From the NCBI GenBank assembly GCA_019752515.1, contig JAIEMB010000021.1, positions 1 through 64,000 on the forward strand: a stretch of DNA of 64,000 nt, given 5' to 3'. The DNA is from Alphaproteobacteria bacterium (GTDB lineage: Bacteria; Pseudomonadota; Alphaproteobacteria; UBA9655). Positions 1 to 8,469 of this stretch are shown here, piece by piece. The notes below the pieces were generated by a model. It was not told where the DNA came from. It worked only from the letters and a program-made list of their open reading frames with translations, and made no database searches. How positions within the stretch are numbered: position 1 is the first letter of the stretch; every line of letters starts with the position of its first letter. The translations under genes were made by a program, and so were the position numbers.

Positions 1-13
1 GAACTTTAAAGTA

Positions 14-33
14 AACCCACAAAAGGGTTTTTT
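14..33 (+). terminator. weak terminator-like hairpin
   Basis: A 5-bp stem (AACCC at 14-18, GGGTT at 25-29) is followed by T residues. It is short and could be chance. The rest of 1-305 shows no gene I can support; it lies inside the integrated element, downstream of the integrase stop. Confidence 0.25.
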
Positions 34-305
34 GGGTGATGTTATAATTGGTTAAGCTCTCCATCTCGTCATACAAATTTTATCACCTTTGGAGTCTTAA
101 ATTATAAAATGCTCTTTTACAGATCCCAAATAACGAGTCTTTAAGGATCCGTAAAAATTCATTTGTTATTTTTAAGCTTAGATTAGGCCAAGACAATTGG
201 TCAAGCACTGCCTGGATAGCTTCAAACGTTTGATAAGCTTCGGTGAGTCTTTTCATACTGTGGAAGCCCCTTCTTGAAAACTCTTGTGTATTGGAGAAAT
301 GGTTT

Positions 306-1466
306 TTATTGAGATGCGAGCTCCCTCACTTTCTTCCCAAACAATTCCGCAGCTTCTCTTAATGGTGCATCTGCCAAGTGAGCGTAGCGTTGGGTGGTTG
401 AAGCCTGGGTATGCCCTAAAAGTTTTCCGACAATGCTTAAGCTTACACCACTTGACACAAGATGAGAGGCAAAAGTATGGCGCAGATCGTGTATACGCAC
501 ATCAGAAACCCCTGCTTGTTTTCGTATTGTGTTCCAAGCTTTTTTAGGATCCTTCAGCGGTTGGTTTGAGAGTTTTCCAGGAAATAAAAAAGGGGAATCA
601 GCTTGCACTTTCATCTTTTTTAAGATCTCAAGAACAAGAGAGGAAATGGGTAGATATTCCATTTTACGTTGCTTTGTGGAGTGGGCTTGTTTTGTCCAAG
701 TTCCCCTTTCTAAATCAATTTGATCCCATTTTGCGCTCAAAACTTCTGTTTTTCTTGATCCCATTAAGACAAGCAAACGAATAGCATTAGCAACATTTTG
801 ATTATAGTAGTTATTTAAAGATATAAGCAATCTTTGAACTTCTTCATCATTGAGCCAGCGGTAGCGTTTATGTTCTTTGTATTTTTTAATACCTTTTGCT
901 GGATTATCAAAGCGCCAACCCCATTGAATTGCAAAATTAAACATTGTACTTAAAAGAGCTATGGTTCTGTTAGCTTTAATCGGTGTTTTGTGTAATTCTG
1001 AGTGTAGTTTTTGTAGGTCAAAAGTGGTGACGGCATCAACTCGTAAGTGTCCATACTTTTTTAAAATGATATTCTTTATTTTGGACATGTCATCTTTATA
1101 GCATTGTAGAGCTTTGTTAGGCTCTGCATGAAGAAGTAAATATTGGTCAGCCAATTCTTGCATGGAATGTTGTGTATCATTAGAAACCACTTTAAGTTCA
1201 ACAGAGGGATCTTGTCCTTTTGCAACATCTCCTAGAAGTTTTTTTGCTTCCTCTCGTGCAAGTTCTGCAGTAATAATTCCATGAACTCCAATTTTTTTAC
1301 GGCGTGTGTTTCCATGTGCATTTCTATACTGGATAAAGTAGGTTCGGCGCCCTGTCGGAAACACACGGACCCCAAATCCCTTCAGCTCTGAATCCCATAT
1401 AAGTAATTCGTTTGTCTGATGTGGTTGTATACTTTCCACAGCTCTTTTTGTTAATTTTTGACTCAT
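306..1466 (-). CDS. tyrosine-type site-specific integrase
   Basis: 386 residues with the layout of prophage and genomic-island integrases: an N-terminal arm-binding domain (DUF4102-like, about residues 5-90, with the typical LxVxPTGRRTYxxxYR pattern), a core-binding domain (about 100-190) and a C-terminal catalytic domain. Catalytic residues visible are Arg238 (GSRKTE), Lys in the HSTKQRK beta-hairpin, His326 and Arg329 (HDLRHTFAS), His352 (GHTQ) and the nucleophile Tyr361. All are present, so the enzyme looks intact. It starts about 215 bp from a 3' tRNA-Arg fragment and reads away from it, which marks this as one end of an island lying to the left of the window. No excisionase is visible. 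Confidence 0.93.
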   Translation of the reverse strand: MSQKLTKRAVESIQPHQTNELLIWDSELKGFGVRVFPTGRRTYFIQYRNAHGNTRRKKIGVHGIITAELAREEAKKLLGDVAKGQDPSVELKVVSNDTQHSMQELADQYLLLHAEPNKALQCYKDDMSKIKNIILKKYGHLRVDAVTTFDLQKLHSELHKTPIKANRTIALLSTMFNFAIQWGWRFDNPAKGIKKYKEHKRYRWLNDEEVQRLLISLNNYYNQNVANAIRLLVLMGSRKTEVLSAKWDQIDLERGTWTKQAHSTKQRKMEYLPISSLVLEILKKMKVQADSPFLFPGKLSNQPLKDPKKAWNTIRKQAGVSDVRIHDLRHTFASHLVSSGVSLSIVGKLLGHTQASTTQRYAHLADAPLREAAELFGKKVRELASQ

Positions 1467-1591
1467 GGCATCTCCTCTTAATTTTACCGCAAAGCCCTGT
1501 GATAAATAATCTTATGCTCTTAGGATGAAGTTAAACCATTTTAAAACGGAAGCATATCGGAAGCAACCTAAAAGAACTCAGATACACTTTA

Positions 1592-1671
1592 ATCCTCCTT
1601 AATCCCCCATTGAAAATCAAAAATTGTAGATTTTGTCTACCTTAATCCACCTCTATCCTCCTTAATCCCCC
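1592..1671. repeat. 17-bp direct repeats upstream of the integrase
   Basis: ATCCTCCTTAATCCCCC occurs at 1592-1608 and again at 1655-1671, 63 bp apart. A partial copy (CTTAATCCACC) lies at 1641-1651. Directly repeated sites between an integrase gene and its tRNA attachment site usually are arm-type integrase binding sites; that role is inferred. Confidence 0.6.
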
Positions 1672-1680
1672 TATAGCCTT

Positions 1681-1730
1681 CGAGATTCCTAATCTTGGGG
1701 TCGGAGGTTCGAATCCTCTCGGGCACGCCA
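1681..1730 (+). other. 3' fragment of tRNA-Arg(CCT), attachment-site scar
   Basis: The anticodon stem-loop (CGAGA, loop TTCCTAA with anticodon CCT at 1688-1690, TCTTG), a 5-nt variable loop, the T arm (GGAGG, TTCGAAT, CCTCT), the 3' acceptor strand CGGGCAC, discriminator G and CCA are all present. The 5' acceptor strand and D arm are missing upstream. This is the duplicated 3' half left at the distal junction when an island integrates in a tRNA gene. The intact tRNA should lie to the left of the window. Confidence 0.75.
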
Positions 1731-1778
1731 GTAAACAAGGGATCCTTTTCATCTGCCGAATTGATCGTTTTATATTTG

Positions 1779-2180
1779 TTATTTTTCTACTACCACTCGG
1801 TTATGAGTTAAGTTGGAAGGAGAGCATGTTACAATTAAAACAAGCGTTTCTGGTGAATTATTCTCTAATCTATGAACCATTCCAGGATATATTGTAAAAA
1901 AATCTCCACTTTGAACTTCAATGGGTTGGTTCCATTTTATGGTACTATCGGGTAGAATAACTCCCGTTTTCATCACACTTTGCCCTGATAAGATTTGGTA
2001 AATTTCTATTCCTTTGGGGTGATAATGAGCCGCAACGAATGAATGAGGCAAAATCTCTGTGACGTAAGATGTAAAGAGCTCATTTCCAGCTAAAGAAGCA
2101 AGACTAATACCTACTGCCTTATCGGGTATCGCATAATCTATCTCACGCTTCCAATTTGATACCTTAAGAGTAACGCCCAT
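1779..2180 (-). CDS. small cupin-domain protein
   Basis: 133 residues forming a single cupin barrel. Motif 1 is HYHPKGIEIYQILSG and motif 2 is PGMVHRLEN, giving His and Glu ligands for one metal ion. Single-domain cupins of this kind are isomerases, dioxygenases or sensors; no substrate can be deduced. It is the first chromosomal gene to the right of the tRNA scar. No operon partner is visible: the gene downstream is the integrase region, and upstream lies a transposase-like relic. Confidence 0.7.
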   Translation of the reverse strand: MGVTLKVSNWKREIDYAIPDKAVGISLASLAGNELFTSYVTEILPHSFVAAHYHPKGIEIYQILSGQSVMKTGVILPDSTIKWNQPIEVQSGDFFTIYPGMVHRLENNSPETLVLIVTCSPSNLTHNRVVVEK

Positions 2181-2273
2181 AGTAAGATTCCTAACGAGTG
2201 TCTGTGTTCGATCTTTTACTATTTGTACCTGTAATCATACAAATTTTGCTTTTTTGCACAAGATAAAAAGGGT

Positions 2274-2423
2274 ATGAACCTCACCCGACTTCGACAGAAA
2301 TTGATGTTGGTGCGGCAGAGAAGCGAGCATTTACAAAGGGTTGATAAATTTAGGTACAACATTTTTTTAGAAGAGAGACTTAAGGGAAGTAAACCTCGAC
2401 GTCCTGGCCTCTATGCCGAGTGA
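2274..2423 (+). pseudogene. relic resembling an IS110-type transposase
   Basis: A 49-codon open stretch encodes LTRLRQKLMLVRQRSEHLQ followed by RVDKF, like the LTRxRxxLxxxRxxExxRVxK segment of IS110-family transposases, then loses similarity and stops. No start region, DEDD catalytic residues or IS ends are present. The identification is from pattern memory only. Confidence 0.35.
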
Positions 2424-2463
2424 ATCGAAAATGCGATTTGCATAATTTTGATGTTTATTAGTA

Positions 2464-3759
2464 TTATGCAGCATTGCTAGCAAAAGGAAATACATCTATT
2501 CTTTTTTTATAAGTCCTCGATAAAGAAAGTGGTTTGTATAAATTTACAGCAGCCCACCCTATTAACCCACAAAACATGAGATAAAACCCTGGAGCAAAAG
2601 ACGCACCAGTCAAAGCTACAAGTCCTGCAGCTATAAGAGGGGAGGTTCCTCCAAACAAGGCTTCTCCAGAGGAAACTCCTAAAGCGATTCCACTATAACG
2701 GTGAGAAGCTGGAAAAACCTTTGTTGCTAAAAAGGCTCCAAAAGGAGCTACGTAAAATGCTCCACAAAAACTAAAGATAACTTGTGCAAGTAATATTTTT
2801 TCAAGAGTTACATTGTAATTAACAAACAGAAACACTGGTACAGACACAAACATAAGCAGAAAGGAACCATAACTCATGACCTTTCCCAAGCCAACTCTAT
2901 CTGAAAAATAACCAATAAAGGGGATGAATATCATCCACATAAGTAATGCCCCTACATTCATTAGCATGCTTTGAGCAGGAGAAAGTCCTACCTGAAATGT
3001 TAAGCTATTAATGTATACGGATATAACATAAAAAGGGGCAAGTGCAGCAGCTCCTACTCCCATTGAACAAAGGAAGTTACGTCTTTGGTACTTGAGGACG
3101 TCAAATACAGGGGAGTCACTTATTTTATGATGTTTAGTAAGATTGGTAAATGCCGGACTTTCTTTCAACTGAGTTCTAAGATACAATCCCAATAAACCAA
3201 AAACAAATCCCATAATAAAAGGAATACGCCAGGCCCATACTGGCATTGTATCAATAAGGCACACAGCTCCTAATCCTGTTCCAACAATGGCTCCAATAAG
3301 GCTCGAAGCTGGCAATAAACTACAGGCGAATCCAGGCCTGTAGCGTTCGTTAAATTCTGCAATGAGAACAATAGCTCCTGTATATTCTCCTGCCGTACAG
3401 ATGCCTTGTGTAAGCCTACAGAGTACAATGATGAGTGGTGCCCAGAATCCGATCTCCGCATACGTAGGCAAAAGACCAATCGTTAGTGTAGGGAGCGTCA
3501 TAAGAAAAATAGAAATAAGTAAGGCAGTCTTTCGTCCATAGCGATCTCCAAGGTGACCAAAAATAAGAGCGCCTATAGGACGCATAAGAAAGCCTGCAGC
3601 AAAAGCCCCAAAGCTAGCTATTTTTGATGTAAGAGGATCTCCAGTAGGGAAGTAAAAAGAAGATAAATATACCGCAAAGAAACCATAAAGAGTAAAGTCA
3701 TAATACTCGAAAGCATTACCTATTATCGCTGCAAAAAGCAGCTTTTTATTTTTTTTCAT
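2464..3759 (-). CDS. MFS transporter, metabolite:H+ symporter (MHS/ProP-like) family
   Basis: 431 residues with about 12 membrane segments. The N-terminus GNAFEYYDFTLYGFFAVYLS, the loop 2-3 motif GHLGDRYGRK and RPIGALIFG are hallmarks of the MHS family (ProP, KgtP, ShiA), which imports osmolytes or dicarboxylates with protons. The exact substrate cannot be read. It stands alone with about 280 bp before the next gene on its 3' side. A degraded copy of the same gene family lies immediately upstream (3884-4080), so this is the surviving member of an expanded set. Confidence 0.85.
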   Translation of the reverse strand: MKKNKKLLFAAIIGNAFEYYDFTLYGFFAVYLSSFYFPTGDPLTSKIASFGAFAAGFLMRPIGALIFGHLGDRYGRKTALLISIFLMTLPTLTIGLLPTYAEIGFWAPLIIVLCRLTQGICTAGEYTGAIVLIAEFNERYRPGFACSLLPASSLIGAIVGTGLGAVCLIDTMPVWAWRIPFIMGFVFGLLGLYLRTQLKESPAFTNLTKHHKISDSPVFDVLKYQRRNFLCSMGVGAAALAPFYVISVYINSLTFQVGLSPAQSMLMNVGALLMWMIFIPFIGYFSDRVGLGKVMSYGSFLLMFVSVPVFLFVNYNVTLEKILLAQVIFSFCGAFYVAPFGAFLATKVFPASHRYSGIALGVSSGEALFGGTSPLIAAGLVALTGASFAPGFYLMFCGLIGWAAVNLYKPLSLSRTYKKRIDVFPFASNAA

Positions 3760-3883
3760 AAAATTTCCTTTTTCACCTCAAATTTTAAACTTACTTGTAT
3801 GCAACGACCCCTAAAATATCATTTCCTTCACTATTAATGTCATTTGTAATTTTATCTATCGTGAAAAACGTCATTTTTTCAAT

Positions 3884-4080
3884 GAAAAATCCGCTTTCTA
3901 GTAAACTTATCTCCAAAATAACCGAATACCAGTCTTCCAAGAGGATTTGTTAAGAAACCTGCTGCAAATGTGGATAGGTTTACAAGAAAACCATGTAGAT
4001 TACTTTGATAATACTCAAGTGCATTATATAAACAACATGCAATAATGTTAACTTTTTTCTCAATTTTTATACCGTTTTTA
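3884..4080 (-). pseudogene. relic of a second MHS-family transporter (N-terminus)
   Basis: The minus strand from about 4080 reads IKIEKKVNIIACCLYNALEYY, then a TM1-like stretch, then FAAGFLTNPLGRLVFGYFGD, KFTRKRIF. This aligns with the start of the intact neighbour (KKNKKLLFAAIIGNAFEYYD ... FAAGFLMRPIGALIFGHLGD, RYGRKTAL) with an internal deletion after TM1 and the start codon changed to ATA. The remainder of the gene is absent. Confidence 0.75.
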
Positions 4081-4309
4081 GTTAATAATTTTTATAGGAA
4101 TCCGAGTATGTTGGATTTGGTTGCTGTGTTCATTTTAACGCATTTTGATTTTAAAAATGAAGTTTAATTTGTAAGTCATAGGAAAAGTTCTTAATTTGAT
4201 AAAAAATGAGGTGCTGAAAGAGCTAATTTCGTATATTCTTAAATCGATTTTACTGAGTTATTTAAGAATACGTTCCTTCAGTGGATTTAAGAAGTGCTCT
4301 CTGTTTTCT

Positions 4310-4540
4310 CTCTTTTAAGATTCAACGATCTAACGATCTTTTTAGCCCTCTCTACTCTACTTTCCCAATTTTTCTTATAAATATGAGCAAGCGAAGGGTC
4401 ATCACCAAAGAAAATGTTCTCAACATTCATTGAGTTTGCGGCAGGTGTCCAGTTGAATGAACCCGTAAGTACCTAGCGATCATCGAAAATCATGATTTTC
4501 TTGTGAACTGTCATCCTTCGCAGACTCGACTGCAGATCTT
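4310..4540 (-). pseudogene. relic of a phospholipase D-like (HKD) nuclease
   Basis: The minus strand encodes VHKKIMIFDDR, an in-frame TAG, then VLTGSFNWTPAANSMNVENI and about 40 further residues. This is the C-terminal HKD half of PLD-superfamily proteins (HxKxxxxD, then GSxN). The N-terminal half is missing and the stop falls just after the catalytic Asp. The fragment's second half (GDDPSLAHIYKKNWESRVER) is typical of secreted PLD-family endonucleases. Confidence 0.7.
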
Positions 4541-4660
4541 GAGCATGTGTTACCGAGATTAGCCGTTAAAGGGGTTGACAAAACGTCTAGAAGACGTTTG
4601 AATCTAGAAATATAAGACTTAAAAATAACAAAAATCAGCATACTCAGGAGGCAATAATGT

Positions 4661-5056
4661 ATGAGTAAAAACCTTTTACGTGTCTTCCCTTTTCTTTCTA
4701 TCTTGTTCCTTTTATCTTTTTCTTCTGTTTTATATGCATCAAAACTAGCCACATTAGATCCTCTCATAGAGGAAAGCTTTGAGTGGGCAGAAGCATTTAG
4801 CCCTGCAAGTTGGCAAACACTTATTTCCTTTGATACTCTTTTAATTTTTTGTGCTTTAGGGTGGATTCTATATACTTATTGCTTCCCCCTGAAGGTTTGG
4901 AGACTCTGGAGAAAACTATTCGTATTTTCTTCAGTGACCGATGCAGTAGAAAACCACAGAACATTTAAACTTGCAAAAAATCGTTTTAATGCTTCAATTC
5001 CTAATAAGAATAATAAAAGAAAGCTTCGATGGATGCATGTTGGGGAAGCAAAATGA
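4661..5056 (+). CDS. small membrane protein, unknown, paralogue 1
   Basis: 131 residues: signal-like hydrophobic segment (about 4-26, ending YASK), a short acidic stretch, one transmembrane segment (about 58-76, LLIFCALGWILYTYCFP) and a basic cytoplasm-like tail. A strong ribosome site (AGGAGG at 4647-4652) precedes the ATG. It is similar along its length to the product at 5186-5410: both have MxKxxL, FLxILF, TLD and LxWxLYxxxFPxK. I do not recognise the family. The C-terminal 45 residues are absent from the paralogue. Confidence 0.55.
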   Translation: MSKNLLRVFPFLSILFLLSFSSVLYASKLATLDPLIEESFEWAEAFSPASWQTLISFDTLLIFCALGWILYTYCFPLKVWRLWRKLFVFSSVTDAVENHRTFKLAKNRFNASIPNKNNKRKLRWMHVGEAK

Positions 5057-5185
5057 GGGAGAAAATTTCATCGAATTCCTTCTTCTCCATTTCTCTTCCT
5101 ATTTGGGAAAAGATCGTGTTGAAAGTATCTTAGGTATCTTCTGTTTGTAGGTGGGACATTAACAATACAAAAGGAGGAATAATCT

Positions 5186-5410
5186 ATGACTAAGACATTT
5201 CTAAAAGCAGGATTTTTTCTGAATATTCTATTTGTATTTGTTTCTTCTCGAGCTCTTAGTGATTCCCTTTTTACATTAGACATAATCGAAAACAGACAGC
5301 TTGATAATGTTCTTGAGATTTTAACATCTGGCCAAGCAGTTTTAATGCTCTTATTCCTGAGTTGGGTTTTATATGTATGTTTCTTTCCTCCAAAAGAGCA
5401 TATGAAATGA
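5186..5410 (+). CDS. small membrane protein, unknown, paralogue 2
   Basis: 74 residues with an N-terminal hydrophobic segment (about 6-25), the conserved TLD motif, and a second hydrophobic helix AVLMLLFLSWVLYVCFFPPK near the C-terminus. The start is set by AAGGAGG eight bases upstream, the same leader arrangement (AGGAGG-n-AATAAT-n-ATG) as paralogue 1, so the pair arose by tandem duplication including the leader. Function unknown; no homologue recognised. Confidence 0.55.
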   Translation: MTKTFLKAGFFLNILFVFVSSRALSDSLFTLDIIENRQLDNVLEILTSGQAVLMLLFLSWVLYVCFFPPKEHMK

Positions 5411-5529
5411 CAAGAGAAAATTATTTTGTAAAATGATATCAAGCCTCGATCATTTTTTATAGAATTTTAATATTTTCGTTTGTTCGTGTGAGGTTCTTGA
5501 GCTGCCCCATGTGTGTGGGGTATTCTCCA

Positions 5530-5670
5530 CTAATTTTTCTTAGGGGAGCTCTTAGAAAGTTTTTTATACTGATTTTTCCAATACTCGGCTTTTTTCTGAT
5601 CCTTTGTAACTCCCATGTCACCTGTACGATAAAGCCGAGATACGATTTGGCATGCTTCGGGATGGTATTG
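5530..5670 (-). pseudogene. relic of a Sel1-repeat protein
   Basis: The minus strand reads RLYRTGDMGVTKDQKKAEYW and then KNQYKKLSKSSPKKN-stop, a single C-terminal Sel1-like repeat (consensus LYxxGxGVxxDxxKAxxWxxxA). An in-frame TGA lies about 14 codons before the repeat and no upstream repeats in frame are seen, so only a tail survives. Confidence 0.5.
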
Positions 5671-5938
5671 TCATTAAGGTGCCTCCCAATGTTTTTGCTA
5701 AATAGAGAATGTATAGATGCTTTCAATAAGTTAATTAATCATCTTAAGGTCAGCTTGGCTAAAACTTATAAATTCTGAACTATCATGCTACTGCCTTATC
5801 TAAGAAAGAGAAAAAAACAATTTCAAAATGGAAATTTAAGATATCTTAGATATTAAAATATAACTATTGTCTAATTTATGTTTGACTTCTTCTGCTGGTT
5901 TTTAGACAATTACTTATTGCTGTAAAAAAGCGAAAGAT

Positions 5939-8401
5939 ATGTTGCAGGAAAAAATTCAAATATATTTAAAAAAAATCATGTCACCTACTTCCCGGCTTAA
6001 TAACTTTGGAAGTTTAGGGGTTCTTTGTACTGTTAATTTAGTACTTATTGCCCTTCTGGGGGGACTAATGATGGTTCTTTCAGGACATTTCGAATTTTTC
6101 TTGATGACCCTCATTATGGTCGTGAGCACAGGCTTAATTGTCATATTCCTTTTTATCAAACTTCAACAACTCCAGCATGCCAATCAACAGCAACAGATTG
6201 AGTCGCGAGCTTATGAGGCTGTACAAACCTCTCTGCTTATTTTGACTTCCGATCTCCAATTTGGCTATGGCAATAAAAAAGCGAGGGAAGAGTGCTGGTG
6301 GGCAGATAGTTTCCCTCTTTTAAGAAAAATCCTTTTTTCTAAGGAATGTGGAGAAGCACTTGAACGACTTATAGAAAGCCTTTATGAACAAGAAGAATGT
6401 ATGGAACTTCTCTATTTTCAATCTACGAAAGGAAAAGAAGTTTGGCAGATTCATTCTTTTCCAATAGGGAAAAAAGCCCTTTGGCAATGCCATAACGTAA
6501 CGCATGAAAGAGATGAAAAATCCAAATATTTAGAACGTATTAAGACACTTACATTATTTCTAGATTATGCAGATCAGGGTCTTTTTTCCGTAAATGATAA
6601 AGGACTTATCTTATTTTGTAATGAAAAATTTACAAATTGGCTTGGCCACTCTCAGGAAGAGATTATTGGCGCTCCTCTTTCAAGATTTCTTACGAAACCC
6701 CGTAGTCAAGATCCTTCCAAGCTTTCTGAAATCCAAGGAAAATGCGATTTTATAACCTCTTCATCGCGCATAAAAAGCGCCTTCCTTCAACAAACGCAAA
6801 TACCTTTTGAACATGGTTTTGTTACCTATTCTCAAGTTTCATTTCATGCTCCGTTTGCAAATGACGGTGATTTAAGTAAGGTATTAGAGATGACACCCCT
6901 TCCTGTTGTCTGCTTAGATGAAGAGGGTCAAATTCAAGATTCCAATATTTTATTTCGTGATAAATTTTGGAGAGAGCCTACGCCTATTCGAGGAACATCG
7001 TTTTTAGATCTTGTGGCCACTTTTCAAAAAGAAAAACTTAAAAACACACTTCCCAGTCTTTTAATTGGAAAAGATGAAGGAACATCCATAGAAATTCACT
7101 TTAATGATCCACGCGAGTCTATTGCTTCAGCATATTTTGCTCCTTTGCCCCTTAAAAACAAGAAGGGACTTTTTGTTCAATTTCATGACATAACCGAACA
7201 AAAACGTTTTGAAAGCCAGCTTGTTCAGTCCCAAAAAATGCAAGCAGTCGGGCAACTTGCAGGTGGTATTGCCCATGATTTTAATAATCTCTTAACGGCC
7301 ATGATTGGGTTTTGTGATCTTATGCTCCTTCGTCATACACCTGGCGATCAATCCTTTACCGATGTTATGCAAATCAAACAAAATGCGAATCGAGCCGCTA
7401 ACCTTGTAAGGCAGCTTTTAGCCTTTTCTCGTCAACAAACTTTACAACCCAAGATTCTCGACATTACAGAATGTCTTGCCGAACTTTCAGCTCTTTTGCG
7501 GCGACTTATTGGCTCCAACTTGGAGCTTAAAATTAAGCATGCCCGAGACTTAGGTCTTGTTCTTGTGGACCAAGGACAATTTGAACAAGTTATCATTAAT
7601 ATGGTTGTGAATGCTAGAGATGCTATGGAGGGAGGGGGGGGAACAATTTCATTAACAACTGAAAATTGCGAGCTAAAGAAAGCCAAGCGTTATGGTCATG
7701 ATGTTATCCCAGCTGGTACATATGTGCTTGTGGAAATTACAGACACCGGCATTGGTATCCAACCAGAGAATATTGACCGGATTTTTGATCCTTTCTTTTC
7801 TACAAAAGAAGTGGGCTCTGGAACAGGGCTTGGACTTTCTACTGTTTATGGGATTGTCAAGCAAACAGGTGGATTTATTCAAGTCAATTCAGAAGTAGGA
7901 AAAGGAACAATATTTAGTATTTATTTACCTCGTTATATGGCTGAAAAAACGGTTCTACAGGAACCTAAAAAAGATAAAAAAAATCAACCCCATGATTTAA
8001 CAGGCTCAAGTACAATTCTTCTTGTCGAAGATGAAGATGCTGTGAGACTTTTCAGCGCCCGTGCTCTTCGCAGTAAGGGATATAAAGTCATTGAAGCGAT
8101 GAATGGTGAAGAAGCACTCGAATTTATCAAAACAAATGAAGAAAGGATCGACCTTGTTATTTCAGATGTTGTTATGCCGCAAATGGATGGCCCCACATTC
8201 ATTAATGAAATGAACCAATTAAAGGCTAGTCCTAAGGTTCTTTTTATTTCCGGTTATACGGAAGATACCTTTCATAATCGACTTAAGGATGAGGCAGAAA
8301 TTCAATTTCTAGCTAAACCCTTTAGTTTAAGCGACCTTGCCACACGTGTTAAAGAAATTCTGGGAGAAGAAGATACCCCTTCCTTAAAGAACGCTTCTTA
8401 A
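5939..8401 (+). CDS. cckA: CckA-type hybrid histidine kinase
   Basis: 820 residues: two membrane helices (about 25-47 and 53-72), PAS-like sensory regions (about 85-195, 200-290, 310-425), a HisKA domain with phospho-acceptor His446 ([20 protein letters not shown]), an HATPase domain (N-box [11 protein letters not shown]-boxes DTGIGI and [11 protein letters not shown]) and a C-terminal receiver domain with phospho-Asp743 ([12 protein letters not shown]). The HisKA sequence is close to Caulobacter CckA, the bifunctional kinase/phosphatase that passes phosphate through ChpT to CtrA and CpdR. The gene stands alone; chpT and ctrA are not in the window. The ribosome site before the ATG is weak (GAAAG). 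Confidence 0.92.
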   Translation: MLQEKIQIYLKKIMSPTSRLNNFGSLGVLCTVNLVLIALLGGLMMVLSGHFEFFLMTLIMVVSTGLIVIFLFIKLQQLQHANQQQQIESRAYEAVQTSLLILTSDLQFGYGNKKAREECWWADSFPLLRKILFSKECGEALERLIESLYEQEECMELLYFQSTKGKEVWQIHSFPIGKKALWQCHNVTHERDEKSKYLERIKTLTLFLDYADQGLFSVNDKGLILFCNEKFTNWLGHSQEEIIGAPLSRFLTKPRSQDPSKLSEIQGKCDFITSSSRIKSAFLQQTQIPFEHGFVTYSQVSFHAPFANDGDLSKVLEMTPLPVVCLDEEGQIQDSNILFRDKFWREPTPIRGTSFLDLVATFQKEKLKNTLPSLLIGKDEGTSIEIHFNDPRESIASAYFAPLPLKNKKGLFVQFHDITEQKRFESQLVQSQKMQAVGQLAGGIAHDFNNLLTAMIGFCDLMLLRHTPGDQSFTDVMQIKQNANRAANLVRQLLAFSRQQTLQPKILDITECLAELSALLRRLIGSNLELKIKHARDLGLVLVDQGQFEQVIINMVVNARDAMEGGGGTISLTTENCELKKAKRYGHDVIPAGTYVLVEITDTGIGIQPENIDRIFDPFFSTKEVGSGTGLGLSTVYGIVKQTGGFIQVNSEVGKGTIFSIYLPRYMAEKTVLQEPKKDKKNQPHDLTGSSTILLVEDEDAVRLFSARALRSKGYKVIEAMNGEEALEFIKTNEERIDLVISDVVMPQMDGPTFINEMNQLKASPKVLFISGYTEDTFHNRLKDEAEIQFLAKPFSLSDLATRVKEILGEEDTPSLKNAS

Positions 8402-8469
8402 GATATCTTTATAATGTGAACCATCACACTCTTGGACTAAACAGATAGTCCCTTCTAAGTTTTCAGACT

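Noticed and set aside
1681-1730. Complete tRNA gene
   Set aside because: No D arm or 5' acceptor strand GTGCCCG exists upstream, so it is only the 3' half.
4480-4767. 95-codon minus-strand open frame
   Set aside because: Overlaps the small membrane protein start and the PLD relic in the wrong frame; no motif.
5488-5778. 96-codon plus-strand open frame
   Set aside because: It runs antisense to a readable Sel1-repeat relic and has no ribosome site.
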